Assembly: GCA_035555795.1 (NCBI GenBank)
Contig: DATMGE010000072.1
Location: 127,473-191,472 of the forward strand
Reading direction: 5' to 3'
DNA length: 64,000 bases
From: RCIO01 sp035555795
GTDB taxonomy: Bacteria; Pseudomonadota; Alphaproteobacteria; Rhizobiales; Rhizobiaceae
Part shown: one piece after another, positions 18,283-27,961 of the stretch
How the letters are laid out: every line of letters starts with the position of its first letter
How positions within the stretch are numbered: position 1 is the first letter of the stretch
Notes under the pieces: model-generated
The model's database searches: none
What the model saw: the letters and a program-made list of their open reading frames with translations, nothing else
Told to the model about the DNA's origin: nothing
Position numbers and translations under genes: made by a program

Positions 18283-19542
18283 ATGGCGCCAACGATCAGC
18301 AGGCCGCTTTCGCGTGAGGCGATGGCCTATGTGCTCGCCGGCGGGCGGGGTAGCCGGCTCAACGAACTGACCGACCGGCGCGCCAAGCCGGCGGTCTATT
18401 TCGGCGGCAAGACGCGTATCATCGACTTCGCGCTGTCCAATGCACTCAATTCGGGTATCCGCCGTATCGGCGTGGCAACGCAATACAAGGCGCATTCGCT
18501 GATCCGCCACCTGCAGCGCGGCTGGAACTTCTTCCGCACCGAGCGCAATGAGAGCTTCGACATCCTGCCGGCCAGCCAACGCGTGTCGGAGACGCAATGG
18601 TACGAAGGTACCGCCGACGCGGTGTGGCAGAACGCCGACATCATCCAGGACTATGGCGTGGAATATATGGTCATCCTCGCCGGCGACCATGTCTACAAGA
18701 TGGACTATGAGGTGATGTTGCAGGAGCATGCCGAGCGTGGTGCCGACGTGACGGTGGGCTGCCTCGAAGTGCCGCGCATGGAAGCGACGGGCTTCGGCGT
18801 CATGCATGTCGACGCCGCCGACCGCATCGTCGATTTCGTCGAAAAGCCCGCCGACCCGCCCGGCATGCCCGACAAGCCCGATACCGCGCTGGCCTCGATG
18901 GGCATCTATGTCTTCAGGACGGCCTTCCTGCTCGACCAGTTGCGCCGCGATGCCGAAACGCCGGGCTCCAGCCGCGACTTCGGCAAGGACATCATTCCCT
19001 ATATCGTCAAGAACGGGAACGCCTACGCGCATCGCTTCACCAAGTCCTGCGTCCGCTCATCGCAGGAGAGCAAATCCTACTGGCGCGACGTGGGCACCAT
19101 CGACGCCTATTGGGAGGCGAATGTCGATCTGACCGACGTGACGCCGGAACTCGACATCTACGATCGCGAATGGCCGATCTGGAGCTATGCCGAGGTCAAG
19201 CCTCCGGCGAAATTCGTCCATGACGAGGAAGGGCGTCGCGGCACGGCCATCTCCTCGCTGATTGCCGGCGACTGCATCATCTCGGGCGCGGCGCTGCGCC
19301 AGAGCCTGCTTTTCACCGGCGTTCGGGTGAACTCGTTCTCCTCGCTGGAAGGAGCCGTGGTGCTGCCGGACTGCATCGTCGGGCGCAATGCGACGCTGCG
19401 CAATGTGGTGATCGACCGTGGCGTGCGCATTCCCGAAGGGCTTTCGGTCGGCTTTGACCCGAAGCTCGACGCGCAGCGCTTCCGCCGCACCGGCGGCGGC
19501 GTCTGCCTGATCACGCAAGACATGATCGGCAGGCTGGATTGA
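18283..19542 (+). CDS. glgC: Glucose-1-phosphate adenylyltransferase (ADP-glucose pyrophosphorylase)
   Basis: 419 residues. The nucleotidyltransferase signature AYVLAGGRGSRLNELTDRR and AKPAVYFGGK is at the N-terminus, QWYEGTADAVWQN and ILAGDHVYKMDY follow, and a left-handed beta-helix C-terminal domain is indicated by GVRVNSFSSLEGAVVLPD. It makes ADP-glucose, the committed step of glycogen synthesis, and is normally controlled allosterically. It is preceded by a GGGAGGGG-like ribosome site and its stop overlaps the glgA start (TGATG). Confidence 0.96.
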   Translation: MAPTISRPLSREAMAYVLAGGRGSRLNELTDRRAKPAVYFGGKTRIIDFALSNALNSGIRRIGVATQYKAHSLIRHLQRGWNFFRTERNESFDILPASQRVSETQWYEGTADAVWQNADIIQDYGVEYMVILAGDHVYKMDYEVMLQEHAERGADVTVGCLEVPRMEATGFGVMHVDAADRIVDFVEKPADPPGMPDKPDTALASMGIYVFRTAFLLDQLRRDAETPGSSRDFGKDIIPYIVKNGNAYAHRFTKSCVRSSQESKSYWRDVGTIDAYWEANVDLTDVTPELDIYDREWPIWSYAEVKPPAKFVHDEEGRRGTAISSLIAGDCIISGAALRQSLLFTGVRVNSFSSLEGAVVLPDCIVGRNATLRNVVIDRGVRIPEGLSVGFDPKLDAQRFRRTGGGVCLITQDMIGRLD

Positions 19543-20984
19543 TGACGCTGAAAGTCCTGTCGGCCGCTTCGGAAATGGTGCCGCTGGTGAAGACCGGCGG
19601 GCTTGCCGACGTAGTGGGTGCGCTGCCACGCCCGCTGGCTGCGCAGGGCGTGGAAATGCGTGTGTTCCTGCCCGGCTATCCCGCGGTCAAGGCGGCGGTG
19701 AAGCGCGGCAAGCGGCTGCATCGCTATGAGGACCTGTTCGGCGGGCGCGCCGAGATCCTCGGTGCTGAGGTGGGGGAGACGAAGCTGTTCTGCCTCGACG
19801 CGCCGCATCTGTTTGACCGGCCCGGCAGCGCCTATGCGCAACCGGGCGGCGCGGACTGGGCCGATAACTGGCGGCGCTTCGCGGCTTTCAGCCGTGCGGC
19901 GGCGGATATTGCGGGCGGTGCGCTTGCCAGCTGGAAGCCGGATATCCTGCACGCGCATGACTGGCAGGCAGCGATGGCGCCGGCCTATCTGCGCTATGAC
20001 GGAAACGCGGTGCCCTCGGTACTGACCGTGCACAATCTCGCCTTCCAGGGCCGGTTCGACGCCGGGATATTCGGCGCGCTCGGCCTGCCGGCGGATGCCA
20101 TGGCGCTGGACGGCGTGGAATATTATGGCGGTGTCGGCTTCCTGAAGGCCGGGTTGCAGACGGCATCCGCGATTACCACCGTGAGCCCGACCTATGCGCA
20201 GGAAATCCGCACTGGCGCCTTCGGTATGGGCCTCGACGGGCTGGTGAACCAGCGCCTCGACGTGCTGCACGGCATATTGAACGGCGTCGACACAGGCGAA
20301 TGGGACCCTGCGGCCGATCCGGCGCTCGCATCGCGGTACTCGGCGCGCGCCTTGCGCAGCCGCGACGCCAACCGGCGTGCGGTGGAGAGCCGTTTCGGGC
20401 TGGAGCGCGACGACGGGCCGCTCGCCTGCGTGATCAGCCGGTTGACATGGCAAAAGGGCATGGACCTGCTTGTCGCGCGCATCGACGAGATCGCCGCCGC
20501 CGGCGTGCGGTTGGCCGTGCTGGGCTCGGGCGACCATGCACTGGAGGGCGCGCTGCTGGCCGCAGCGGCGCGGCACAGGGGCAGGGTGGGCGTGGTGGTT
20601 GGCTATGACGAGCAGCTTTCGCACCTGATGCAGGGCGGCTGCGATGCGATCCTCATCCCTTCGCGCTTCGAGCCCTGCGGCCTGACACAGCTCTATGGCC
20701 TGCGCTATGGCTGCGTGCCACTGGTGGCGCGCACCGGCGGGCTGGCCGACACAGTGATCGATGCTAATGAGGCGGCCATCGCAGCAGGCGCCGCGACGGG
20801 CATCGTCTTCCAGCCCGACCATGCCGACGCGCTCGCTGAAGCCGTGCGCCGCATGGCGCGGCTTCATGCTGACCGCGCTGTATGGTCGGGGTTGCAAAAA
20901 GCGGGCATGCGCACCGATGTATCGTGGGACAGGAGCGCGGTACGCTATGCCGCGCTCTACCGCAGCCTTCTATCCAAAGGATGA
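19542..20984 (+). CDS. glgA: Glycogen synthase (GT5)
   Basis: 480 residues from the ATG at 19542, which overlaps the glgC stop as TGATG (a TTG immediately before is in frame but unlikely). The N-terminal KTGGLADVVGALP is the ADP-glucose-binding signature; HAHDWQAAMAP, VHNLAFQG, NGVDTGEWDP and the C-terminal PSRFEPCGLTQLYGLRYG with RTGGLADTV complete a GT5 enzyme. It extends alpha-1,4 glucan chains from ADP-glucose. Confidence 0.96.
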   Translation: MTLKVLSAASEMVPLVKTGGLADVVGALPRPLAAQGVEMRVFLPGYPAVKAAVKRGKRLHRYEDLFGGRAEILGAEVGETKLFCLDAPHLFDRPGSAYAQPGGADWADNWRRFAAFSRAAADIAGGALASWKPDILHAHDWQAAMAPAYLRYDGNAVPSVLTVHNLAFQGRFDAGIFGALGLPADAMALDGVEYYGGVGFLKAGLQTASAITTVSPTYAQEIRTGAFGMGLDGLVNQRLDVLHGILNGVDTGEWDPAADPALASRYSARALRSRDANRRAVESRFGLERDDGPLACVISRLTWQKGMDLLVARIDEIAAAGVRLAVLGSGDHALEGALLAAAARHRGRVGVVVGYDEQLSHLMQGGCDAILIPSRFEPCGLTQLYGLRYGCVPLVARTGGLADTVIDANEAAIAAGAATGIVFQPDHADALAEAVRRMARLHADRAVWSGLQKAGMRTDVSWDRSAVRYAALYRSLLSKG

Positions 20985-20992
20985 TCGCACCG

Positions 20993-22621
20993 ATGAAGCA
21001 AACCGTGGCGACCAGGCCCTATCCCGACCAGAAGCCCGGCACCTCTGGCCTGCGCAAGAAGGTGCCGGTCTTCCAGCAGGAGAATTATGCCGAAAATTTC
21101 ATCCAGTCGGTGTTCGACGCGCTGGATGGCTTTGCCGGCACGACGCTGGTGATCGGCGGCGACGGGCGCTTCTACAATCGCGAAGTGATCCAGAAGGCGA
21201 TCCGCATGGCTGCCGCCAACGGCTTCGGCAAGGTCATCGTCGGGCAGGGCGGCATCCTGTCCACGCCGGCCGCCTCCAATGTGATCCGCAAATACGGCGC
21301 CTTCGGCGGCCTCGTGCTCTCGGCCAGCCACAATCCCGGCGGGCCGAACGAGGATTTCGGCATCAAGTACAATATCGGCAATGGCGGCCCTGCGCCCGAG
21401 AAGATCACCGAGGCGATCTTCGCGCGCAGCAAGGCGATCGACCGCTACTTTACTGTGGAAGCCGACGACATCGACCTCGACGTCATCGGGCGGCAGGCAC
21501 TGGACGGCATGGAGGTCGAGGTGATCGACCCGGTGGCCGATTATGCGGCGCTGATGGAGACGCTGTTCGACTTTGCCGCCATTCGCGACCTCTTCGCCGG
21601 CGGCTTCCGTATCGTGTTCGACGCCATGCATGCCGTCACTGGGCCCTATGCAATCGAAATCCTCCAACGGCGCCTCGGCGCGCCGGCGGGCACGGTGCGC
21701 AACGGCGTGCCGCTGCCGGATTTCGGCGGACACCATCCCGACCCGAACCTCGTGCACGCGAAGGATCTGTACGATCTGATGATGTCGCCCGACGCGCCGG
21801 ACTTCGGCGCCGCCTCGGACGGCGACGGTGACCGCAACCTGATCATCGGGCGCGGCATCTTCGTCACGCCGTCGGATTCGCTGGCCCTTTTGGCGGCCAA
21901 CGCCCATTTGGCGCCAGGCTATGCGGCGGGCCTGAAGGGCATCGCCCGCTCCATGCCGACGAGCGCGGCGGCCGACCGGGTGGCCGAAAAGCTTGGCATC
22001 GGCATCTACGAGACGCCGACCGGCTGGAAGTTCTTCGGCAACCTGCTCGATGCGGGGCTGGCCACCATCTGCGGCGAGGAGAGCGCCGGCACGGGCTCCG
22101 ACCATGTACGCGAGAAGGACGGGCTCTGGGCCGTGCTTCTGTGGCTGAACATCCTCGCTGCGCGCCGGCAAAGCGTGAAGCAGATCGTGACCGCCCATTG
22201 GGCAGAGTATGGCCGCAACTATTATTCCCGCCACGACTATGAGGGCGTGGAAACAGCGGGTGCGGATGCGCTGGTGAGCGGCCTGCGCAGCCGCCTTTCC
22301 GTGCTGCCGGGCCTCAAATTCGCCGGCCTTGTGGTCGAAGCGGCGGACGATTTCGCCTATCACGACCCGGTGGACGGCTCGACGAGCACCGGGCAGGGGA
22401 TCAGGGTTCTGTTCGCGGGCGGGTCGCGCGTGGTGTTCCGGCTTTCGGGCACGGGAACGTCGGGCGCGACGATCCGGGTCTATATCGAGCGCTACGAGCC
22501 CGATGCCGAAAAGCACGGCATTGAGACGCAGGCGGCACTTGCCGACCTGATCGCCGCCGCGGAGGAGATCGCCGGTATCCGTAGCCATACGGGCCGCGAC
22601 ACGCCGACAGTCATCACGTGA
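20993..22621 (+). CDS. pgm: Alpha-D-glucose phosphate-specific phosphoglucomutase
   Basis: 542 residues from ATG 20993 (MKQTVATRPYPDQKPGTSG), the canonical N-terminus; an ATG at 20981 that overlaps the glgA stop (ATGA) would add four residues. The active-site phosphoserine loop is SASHNPGG, the metal loop is SDGDGDRN, and GEESAGTGSDHVREKDG is the substrate-specificity loop. It interconverts glucose-1-phosphate and glucose-6-phosphate, linking glycogen to central metabolism. It sits between glgA and glgX, the usual rhizobial position. Confidence 0.95.
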   Translation: MKQTVATRPYPDQKPGTSGLRKKVPVFQQENYAENFIQSVFDALDGFAGTTLVIGGDGRFYNREVIQKAIRMAAANGFGKVIVGQGGILSTPAASNVIRKYGAFGGLVLSASHNPGGPNEDFGIKYNIGNGGPAPEKITEAIFARSKAIDRYFTVEADDIDLDVIGRQALDGMEVEVIDPVADYAALMETLFDFAAIRDLFAGGFRIVFDAMHAVTGPYAIEILQRRLGAPAGTVRNGVPLPDFGGHHPDPNLVHAKDLYDLMMSPDAPDFGAASDGDGDRNLIIGRGIFVTPSDSLALLAANAHLAPGYAAGLKGIARSMPTSAAADRVAEKLGIGIYETPTGWKFFGNLLDAGLATICGEESAGTGSDHVREKDGLWAVLLWLNILAARRQSVKQIVTAHWAEYGRNYYSRHDYEGVETAGADALVSGLRSRLSVLPGLKFAGLVVEAADDFAYHDPVDGSTSTGQGIRVLFAGGSRVVFRLSGTGTSGATIRVYIERYEPDAEKHGIETQAALADLIAAAEEIAGIRSHTGRDTPTVIT

Positions 22622-24588
22622 GCGGCGGCAGCAGCGATTCGGAATTGAAGTTCGGGGCCGTCCCCGAGGCGGGCGGCGTGCGCTTTTCCGTCTGGTCGGG
22701 TGCGGCGGAGCGTATATGGGTCTGCCTCTTCGACGCCCCCTATGATGAGACGGCCAGACACGAACTGACCCGTGACGATCGCGGCGTCTTCTCCGCTTTC
22801 GTGCCCGGTGCGGGCGCTGGAACGCGCTATGGTTTCCGCGCCGATGGCCCCTGCGATCCGGCGAAGGGCTTCTGGTTCGATCCAGCCAAGTTGCTGATGG
22901 ACCCCTATGCCCTCGCGATCGACTGGCCCTACCAGTACAACGCGCTCATGGCCGCGCCGCGCTGGCAGCAATGCGACACTGCGGCCATGATGCCGAAGGC
23001 GGTGGTGACCGCGCTGCCGCCGCCTTTGCCGCTCTCGCCGCCAGTATGGCGGGAGGGCGGGCTGGTCTACGAGGTGGCCGTACGTGCTTTCTCGATGCGG
23101 CATCTGGACGTGCCGGCTGAACAGCGCGGGACGATTGCTGCGCTCGCGCATCCGGCGGTGATCGCGCATCTGAAGCGCATCGGCGTCGGCGCGGTGGAGC
23201 TGATGCCCATCGCCGCCTGGATCGACGAGCGCCATTTGCGGCCGCTCGGCCTGCACAATTCATGGGGCTACAATCCGGTGAGTTTCATGGTGCTCGACCC
23301 GCGCCTTGCGCCGGGCGGGCTGGACGAATTGCGCGCGATGGTCGCAGCACTTCATGAAGCCGGCATCGGCGTGCTGCTCGATGTCGTGTTCAACCATACG
23401 GGCGAAAGCGATGCGCTCGGGCCGACGCTCAGCCTGCGCGGGCTCGACGCCAGAGCCTATTATCGCCATGCGCCCGACGGCACGCTGGTGAATGACACCG
23501 GCACTGGCAATATGCTCGCCTGCGATCATCCGATGGTGCGGCGGCTGGTATTGGATGCGATGCGCCATTTCGTGGCGCAGGCCGGCATTGACGGCTTCCG
23601 CTTCGACCTCGCGCCCGTCCTTGGTCGTAGGCCGGATGGGTTCGATCCGCAGGCACCACTGTTGCAGGAGATGCTGGCCGATCCAGTGCTGGGTTCTCGC
23701 ATGTTGATCGCCGAGCCGTGGGATATCGGGCCGGGCGGCTACCAGCTCGGCAGTTTTCCGCCGCCCTTCCGCGAATGGAACGACCGCTATCGCGACGATG
23801 TGCGCCGCTTTTGGCGCGGTGACGCCGGTATGATCGGCGCGCTGGCCACACGCCTTTCCGGCTCGTCGGACATTTTCGAGCGCTCGGGTGAAGCGACGCG
23901 CGCGGTAAACTTCATCGCCGCCCATGACGGCATGACGCTGCGCGACCTCGTTTCCTATGAACACAAGCACAACAAGGCGAATGGCGAGGACAATCGCGAC
24001 GGGCACGACGAAAACCTGTCATGGAACAATGGCGTCGAGGGGCCGTCCGCCGATCCGGCCGTCGCGGCAAACCGACTGCGTGATGTGAAGGCGCTGCTGT
24101 CCACCCTGTTCGCCTCGCGCGGCGCGATCATGCTGACCGCCGGCGACGAGTTCGGCCGCACGCAGCACGGCAATAACAACGCCTATGCGCTGGACGACAA
24201 GACCGTGTGGCTCGACTGGGAGGGTTCTCGCGGCACGCTGGTGGAGCATGTGGAGGCAATGGCGAGGCTGCGGGCAGAGTTCGACATGCTGCGCGGCGTC
24301 GACTTTCTGACCCCGCAAACAGCGGCATGGCTGCGCGAGGACGGCCAGCCGATGACGGTTTCCGACTGGGAGGATGCCGGCCGGCGCGCTGTCGCTCTGG
24401 TTCTGCATGGCGAGAATGCGCTGGCGATCCTCGTGAACGGGACTGGGCGGGAAGTTCGCTTCGCGCTGCCGGACCGCGCGGGCGGGTGGCAGGCGCGCAT
24501 CGATGCAAGACGGGAGGAGGAGAACCGGTTCGCCGTCGCGGCACGTGCGGTCGGCTTCGTGGCTTCGGCAGGAAAGGGCGTGACATGA
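22618..24588 (+). CDS. glgX: Glycogen debranching enzyme GlgX
   Basis: 656 residues starting at a GTG that overlaps the pgm stop by 4 bp (GTGA). The N-terminal CBM48-like domain (GAVPEAGGVRFSVWSGAAERIWVCLF region) is followed by a GH13 barrel with DVVFNHTGE, nucleophile region GFRFDLAPVLG, acid region IAEPWDIGPGGYQLG and FIAAHDGMTLRDLVSY. GlgX hydrolyses alpha-1,6 branches on limit dextrins left by GlgP. Slightly shorter than E. coli GlgX. Its stop overlaps the next start (ATGA). Confidence 0.93.
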   Translation: MSGGSSDSELKFGAVPEAGGVRFSVWSGAAERIWVCLFDAPYDETARHELTRDDRGVFSAFVPGAGAGTRYGFRADGPCDPAKGFWFDPAKLLMDPYALAIDWPYQYNALMAAPRWQQCDTAAMMPKAVVTALPPPLPLSPPVWREGGLVYEVAVRAFSMRHLDVPAEQRGTIAALAHPAVIAHLKRIGVGAVELMPIAAWIDERHLRPLGLHNSWGYNPVSFMVLDPRLAPGGLDELRAMVAALHEAGIGVLLDVVFNHTGESDALGPTLSLRGLDARAYYRHAPDGTLVNDTGTGNMLACDHPMVRRLVLDAMRHFVAQAGIDGFRFDLAPVLGRRPDGFDPQAPLLQEMLADPVLGSRMLIAEPWDIGPGGYQLGSFPPPFREWNDRYRDDVRRFWRGDAGMIGALATRLSGSSDIFERSGEATRAVNFIAAHDGMTLRDLVSYEHKHNKANGEDNRDGHDENLSWNNGVEGPSADPAVAANRLRDVKALLSTLFASRGAIMLTAGDEFGRTQHGNNNAYALDDKTVWLDWEGSRGTLVEHVEAMARLRAEFDMLRGVDFLTPQTAAWLREDGQPMTVSDWEDAGRRAVALVLHGENALAILVNGTGREVRFALPDRAGGWQARIDARREEENRFAVAARAVGFVASAGKGVT

Positions 24589-26228
24589 CAGCCAGCACTT
24601 CCGCACTCGCACCGGACACCGACTGGTGGCGCGGCGCGGTGATCTACCAGATCTATCCGCGCTCCTTCCAGGACACGACCGGCGACGGCAGCGGCGACCT
24701 GCGCGGCGTGATCCAGAGGCTGCCTTATGTCGCCTCGCTGGGTGTCGATGCGGTGTGGCTGTCGCCCTTCTTCAAGTCGCCCATGGCCGATATGGGCTAT
24801 GACGTATCGGATTATTGCGCGGTCGATCCGATGTTCGGCTCGATCGAGGATTTTGATGTTCTGATGGCCGAGGCGCATCGGCTGGGGCTGCGGGTCATCA
24901 TCGATCAGGTCCTGTCGCACAGCTCGGACCGACATCCGTGGTTCATGGAAAGCCGGGCCAGCCGCGACAATCCCAAGTCGGACTGGTATGTCTGGGCGGA
25001 TGCGAAGCCGGACGGGACCGCGCCCAACAACTGGCTCTCGGTCTTTGGCGGTCCTGCCTGGGAGTGGGACAGCGTGCGCCGGCAATACTACCTGCACAAC
25101 TTCCTTGCCTCCCAGCCCGATCTCAATTTTCACAACCCGGACGTGCAGGACGCCATTCTCGACACGGTGCGCTTCTGGCTGGAGCGCGGGGTGGATGGCT
25201 TCCGGCTCGACACGGTGAACTACTATTTCCACGATGCCGAACTGCGCGACAATCCGCCGATCCTGGCAGGCGCGCCGCATGATGTCCCCGAGACAAATCC
25301 CTATGGCTTTCAGGACCATCTCTACGACAAGACGCGGCCGGAAAATCTCGGCTTTCTCGTGAAGTTCCGACGCCTGCTGGACGAATACGGCATCCGCACA
25401 TCGGTCGGCGAGGTGGGAGACGGCCCGCGTTCGCTGAAGACGGTGGCCGCCTATACGAGCGCCGGCGACAAGCTGCATATGAGCTATACATTCGACCTGC
25501 TCAGCCCGGATTTCTCGCCAGAGCACATCCGCAAGTCCGTCAGCGCCTTTGAGGAAGCGGTGGCTGACGGCTGGGTCTGCTGGGCCTTCTCAAACCACGA
25601 CGTGATCCGCCATGTGACGCGCTGGACGCCGGCCGGCTTCAGCCATGAGCACATTGCGAAATTCTCGATCGCGCTGCTGGCGGCGCTGCGTGGCACGATC
25701 TGCCTCTATCAGGGCGAGGAGCTGGGCTTGGAGGAAGCGGATCTGGCCTTCGAGGATCTGGTCGATCCCTATGGCATCCGGTTCTGGCCCGGTTTCAAGG
25801 GCCGCGACGGCGCGCGCACGCCGATGCCGTGGAACGCGGCTGAGCCTCATGGCGGCTTCTCGACCGGGAAACCTTGGCTGCCGGTGCCGGATGCGCATCG
25901 GGCCGCGGCGGCGGATGTGCAGGAGCGCGAACCCGGCTCGGTGCTGCACGCCTACCGGGCGATGCTGGCGCTACGGAAAGCCTCGCATGCGCTTACGGCG
26001 GGCGCTTTCGCATTTATCGAAGCGGTGCCGGGCCTGCTCGCCTTCGTGCGGACCTCGTCGGAGGAACGGCTGCTTTGCGTCTACAACTTCGCCGATCACG
26101 AGGTGAACTGGACCTTGCCTGACGGATATAGCGGGCTGGAGCCGGTGCTTCCTTTCGATCTTGGCGCGAGAGTCGAGGGAGGGCAGCTTTCGCTGCCTGC
26201 CCATTCCGCCTTTATCGGCCGGGCATAG
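24585..26228 (+). CDS. GH13 alpha-glucosidase / oligo-1,6-glucosidase family
   Basis: 547 residues from ATG 24585, chosen because it overlaps the glgX stop (ATGA) and is followed directly by WWRGAVIYQIYPRSFQD, the family N-terminus; the frame is open upstream only by chance. GH13 motifs: DQVLSHSSDRHPWF, nucleophile region GFRLDTVNYYF, acid region SVGEVGD and FSNHDVIRH. It probably hydrolyses short maltooligosaccharides or similar alpha-glucosides; the lack of a signal peptide puts it in the cytoplasm. As the last gene of the glycogen operon it may finish oligosaccharides released by GlgX. Trehalose- or sucrose-active GH13 enzymes are related alternatives. Confidence 0.9.
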   Translation: MTASTSALAPDTDWWRGAVIYQIYPRSFQDTTGDGSGDLRGVIQRLPYVASLGVDAVWLSPFFKSPMADMGYDVSDYCAVDPMFGSIEDFDVLMAEAHRLGLRVIIDQVLSHSSDRHPWFMESRASRDNPKSDWYVWADAKPDGTAPNNWLSVFGGPAWEWDSVRRQYYLHNFLASQPDLNFHNPDVQDAILDTVRFWLERGVDGFRLDTVNYYFHDAELRDNPPILAGAPHDVPETNPYGFQDHLYDKTRPENLGFLVKFRRLLDEYGIRTSVGEVGDGPRSLKTVAAYTSAGDKLHMSYTFDLLSPDFSPEHIRKSVSAFEEAVADGWVCWAFSNHDVIRHVTRWTPAGFSHEHIAKFSIALLAALRGTICLYQGEELGLEEADLAFEDLVDPYGIRFWPGFKGRDGARTPMPWNAAEPHGGFSTGKPWLPVPDAHRAAAADVQEREPGSVLHAYRAMLALRKASHALTAGAFAFIEAVPGLLAFVRTSSEERLLCVYNFADHEVNWTLPDGYSGLEPVLPFDLGARVEGGQLSLPAHSAFIGRA

Positions 26229-27959
26229 CTACTGGACCAGCACCGGCGCGCCGCAGCGCGCGCCATGGACCCTGATATCGGCTTCGCCGAGCGAGATGCC
26301 CAGCGTGCCCAGCACGCTGGAAAGCACCGTATCGAGCAATGGCGTGGCGGCCCATAGGGTCGCGCGCAGCGTGCCGGCGAGAATCTGGCCGAGGCCGAGA
26401 TCGATGCCCGCCAGTTGCACATTGACCTGTAGCGTGTCGAGCAGCGAGCCGGTCAGCGATTGCGTGAAATCGCGCGTTGCCACCTGCTTCGTCCTTCCTG
26501 CCGCGATGTCGGCGGCTGTGAAGGTCAGCGGCTGCGCGGAAAGGTTGGAGATCGTCAGATGCGCCGAACCCGTCACCGTCACTGCAGGCAGCGTGACAAG
26601 CGGTGCCGGATTGACTGGCACCGGACGGGAAAAGTCGGCGATGCGGGCGGGCGGCACGTCGGCGAGCTTCACTGCCGCGACGCCCGGCCAGCCATGGACC
26701 GTGACGCGCGCGGTGCTGGCGGTTCCGTCGGTGCAGTTCACCGAGCCGAGCCGCGCCTGTCCGCTGGCGATCTCGACATAGAGCGGGACCCTGACCAGCT
26801 TTCCGAGGATACCGCCAGGACCGTCGATGTTGACGGCGAGGCTGAGCCGCGTCTGCGCGGTGTGGACGATGTCGCCGGTCCGGCCCACCCGCAGCCAGCC
26901 TGAACCCTGCGGCGGCTCGCCGATACCCAGTACGAGCGAGACGGAGGCAAGGCCGGGCAGGCCGAGCGCGAGATTGGTGGAGACCTGCCGCGACCCGTCC
27001 GCGATCGCGACCAGTGCGGCGACACTGATCAGTTCCATCGCGGAAAGGTGCGGATCGCCGGCAGGTCTCGCAGCGCCGGGTGGTATCCCACCGCGCTGGC
27101 CGGGATCGATCAGGTCGCGTAGCCGCAGCTTTGGCGAAGCGCTGCCCAATTGCTGGGAAAGCCGGCGCAGCGAGGCTGCCGCACCGATCTGCATACCGTC
27201 GATGCGGGCGAGTTCTGCGGCGATGGCGCCCAGCGACAGATCCGCATTCAGCACCTCCTCATAGGTCGCGGCGTCGAGGACCAGATTCGTGTTGAGCGCA
27301 TCGAGGAAGGCGAACAGTGAGACATCGGCCGAAAGGAGCGCCTGATAGTCCATGATCGAGAGGCTGATCGTGCTGCCGGTCAGTGCGCCAAGCAACTGAT
27401 TGGCGATGCCGCCGTCGAGCCGCGCCAGCCGCGATCCGATCGAGAAGGTGGCCTCCGGCACGCTCGATCCGATGGCGCTGGTGCCGATCTGCGGCGGTGA
27501 GCGGAAGGCGCCGGCGAAATAGAGGCCGCCCAGCTTGCGCGCGCGGACACGCACGCTGTTGCCCGGACCGGGCGTTTCGGTGAAGCGTTCCTGCGGCGGC
27601 AGGCCAGGTGCTGGGCTGTAGGTGCCGTGTGTAATCTCGATGGCGACGGTGCCGTCCTGCAAGCTGCCCGGCATCCCGGAGGCGAAGGAAACGAGGCGGA
27701 CGCCTTTCAGCCCATTGTCGCTGAAGATGTTGCGCACGATCGTCTCCGCACGGCCGGGGTCTGCAGAGGCGGCGATTGCGGCCAGATCCGTCACCGCCTG
27801 CAATTCGCGCCGTTCGAGATTGAGCGTGCCCTGATCGATCGCGACCGCCGCCAGCCCCAGAACGACTGGAGCCGTCAACGCCGTCAGCGTGGTGAAATTG
27901 CCCTTGCGGCTTTGGCGCAGGCGCCGCAGGAAAAGAGCGGGTCGCCGGTCGCGAGCCAT
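26229..27959 (-). CDS. TadG-like pilus-assembly protein (Tad N-terminal domain)
   Basis: 576 residues. The N-terminus is KGNFTTLTALTAPVVLGLAAVAIDQGTL, a type IV prepilin-like hydrophobic helix of the Tad/TadG family (Flp pilus-associated membrane protein); the remainder is a long extracytoplasmic region rich in Ala, Ser, Thr and Leu without Cys except near the C-terminus (two or three). It is followed on the same strand by nothing and preceded 2 bp upstream by a tadE-type gene. No cpaA-F/tadA-C genes are in the window, so this is an orphan pair. It ends exactly next to the stop of the convergent glucosidase gene. Confidence 0.78.
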   Translation of the reverse strand: MARDRRPALFLRRLRQSRKGNFTTLTALTAPVVLGLAAVAIDQGTLNLERRELQAVTDLAAIAASADPGRAETIVRNIFSDNGLKGVRLVSFASGMPGSLQDGTVAIEITHGTYSPAPGLPPQERFTETPGPGNSVRVRARKLGGLYFAGAFRSPPQIGTSAIGSSVPEATFSIGSRLARLDGGIANQLLGALTGSTISLSIMDYQALLSADVSLFAFLDALNTNLVLDAATYEEVLNADLSLGAIAAELARIDGMQIGAAASLRRLSQQLGSASPKLRLRDLIDPGQRGGIPPGAARPAGDPHLSAMELISVAALVAIADGSRQVSTNLALGLPGLASVSLVLGIGEPPQGSGWLRVGRTGDIVHTAQTRLSLAVNIDGPGGILGKLVRVPLYVEIASGQARLGSVNCTDGTASTARVTVHGWPGVAAVKLADVPPARIADFSRPVPVNPAPLVTLPAVTVTGSAHLTISNLSAQPLTFTAADIAAGRTKQVATRDFTQSLTGSLLDTLQVNVQLAGIDLGLGQILAGTLRATLWAATPLLDTVLSSVLGTLGISLGEADIRVHGARCGAPVLVQ

Positions 27960-27961
27960 CT

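Noticed and set aside
17482..19032. A 516-codon antisense frame over glgB-glgC
   Set aside because: Shadow of glgB and glgC coding DNA; no motif or plausible start.
24207..24584. N-terminal extension of the GH13 glucosidase
   Set aside because: Overlaps glgX; the ATGA overlap start at 24585 precedes the family's conserved N-terminus.
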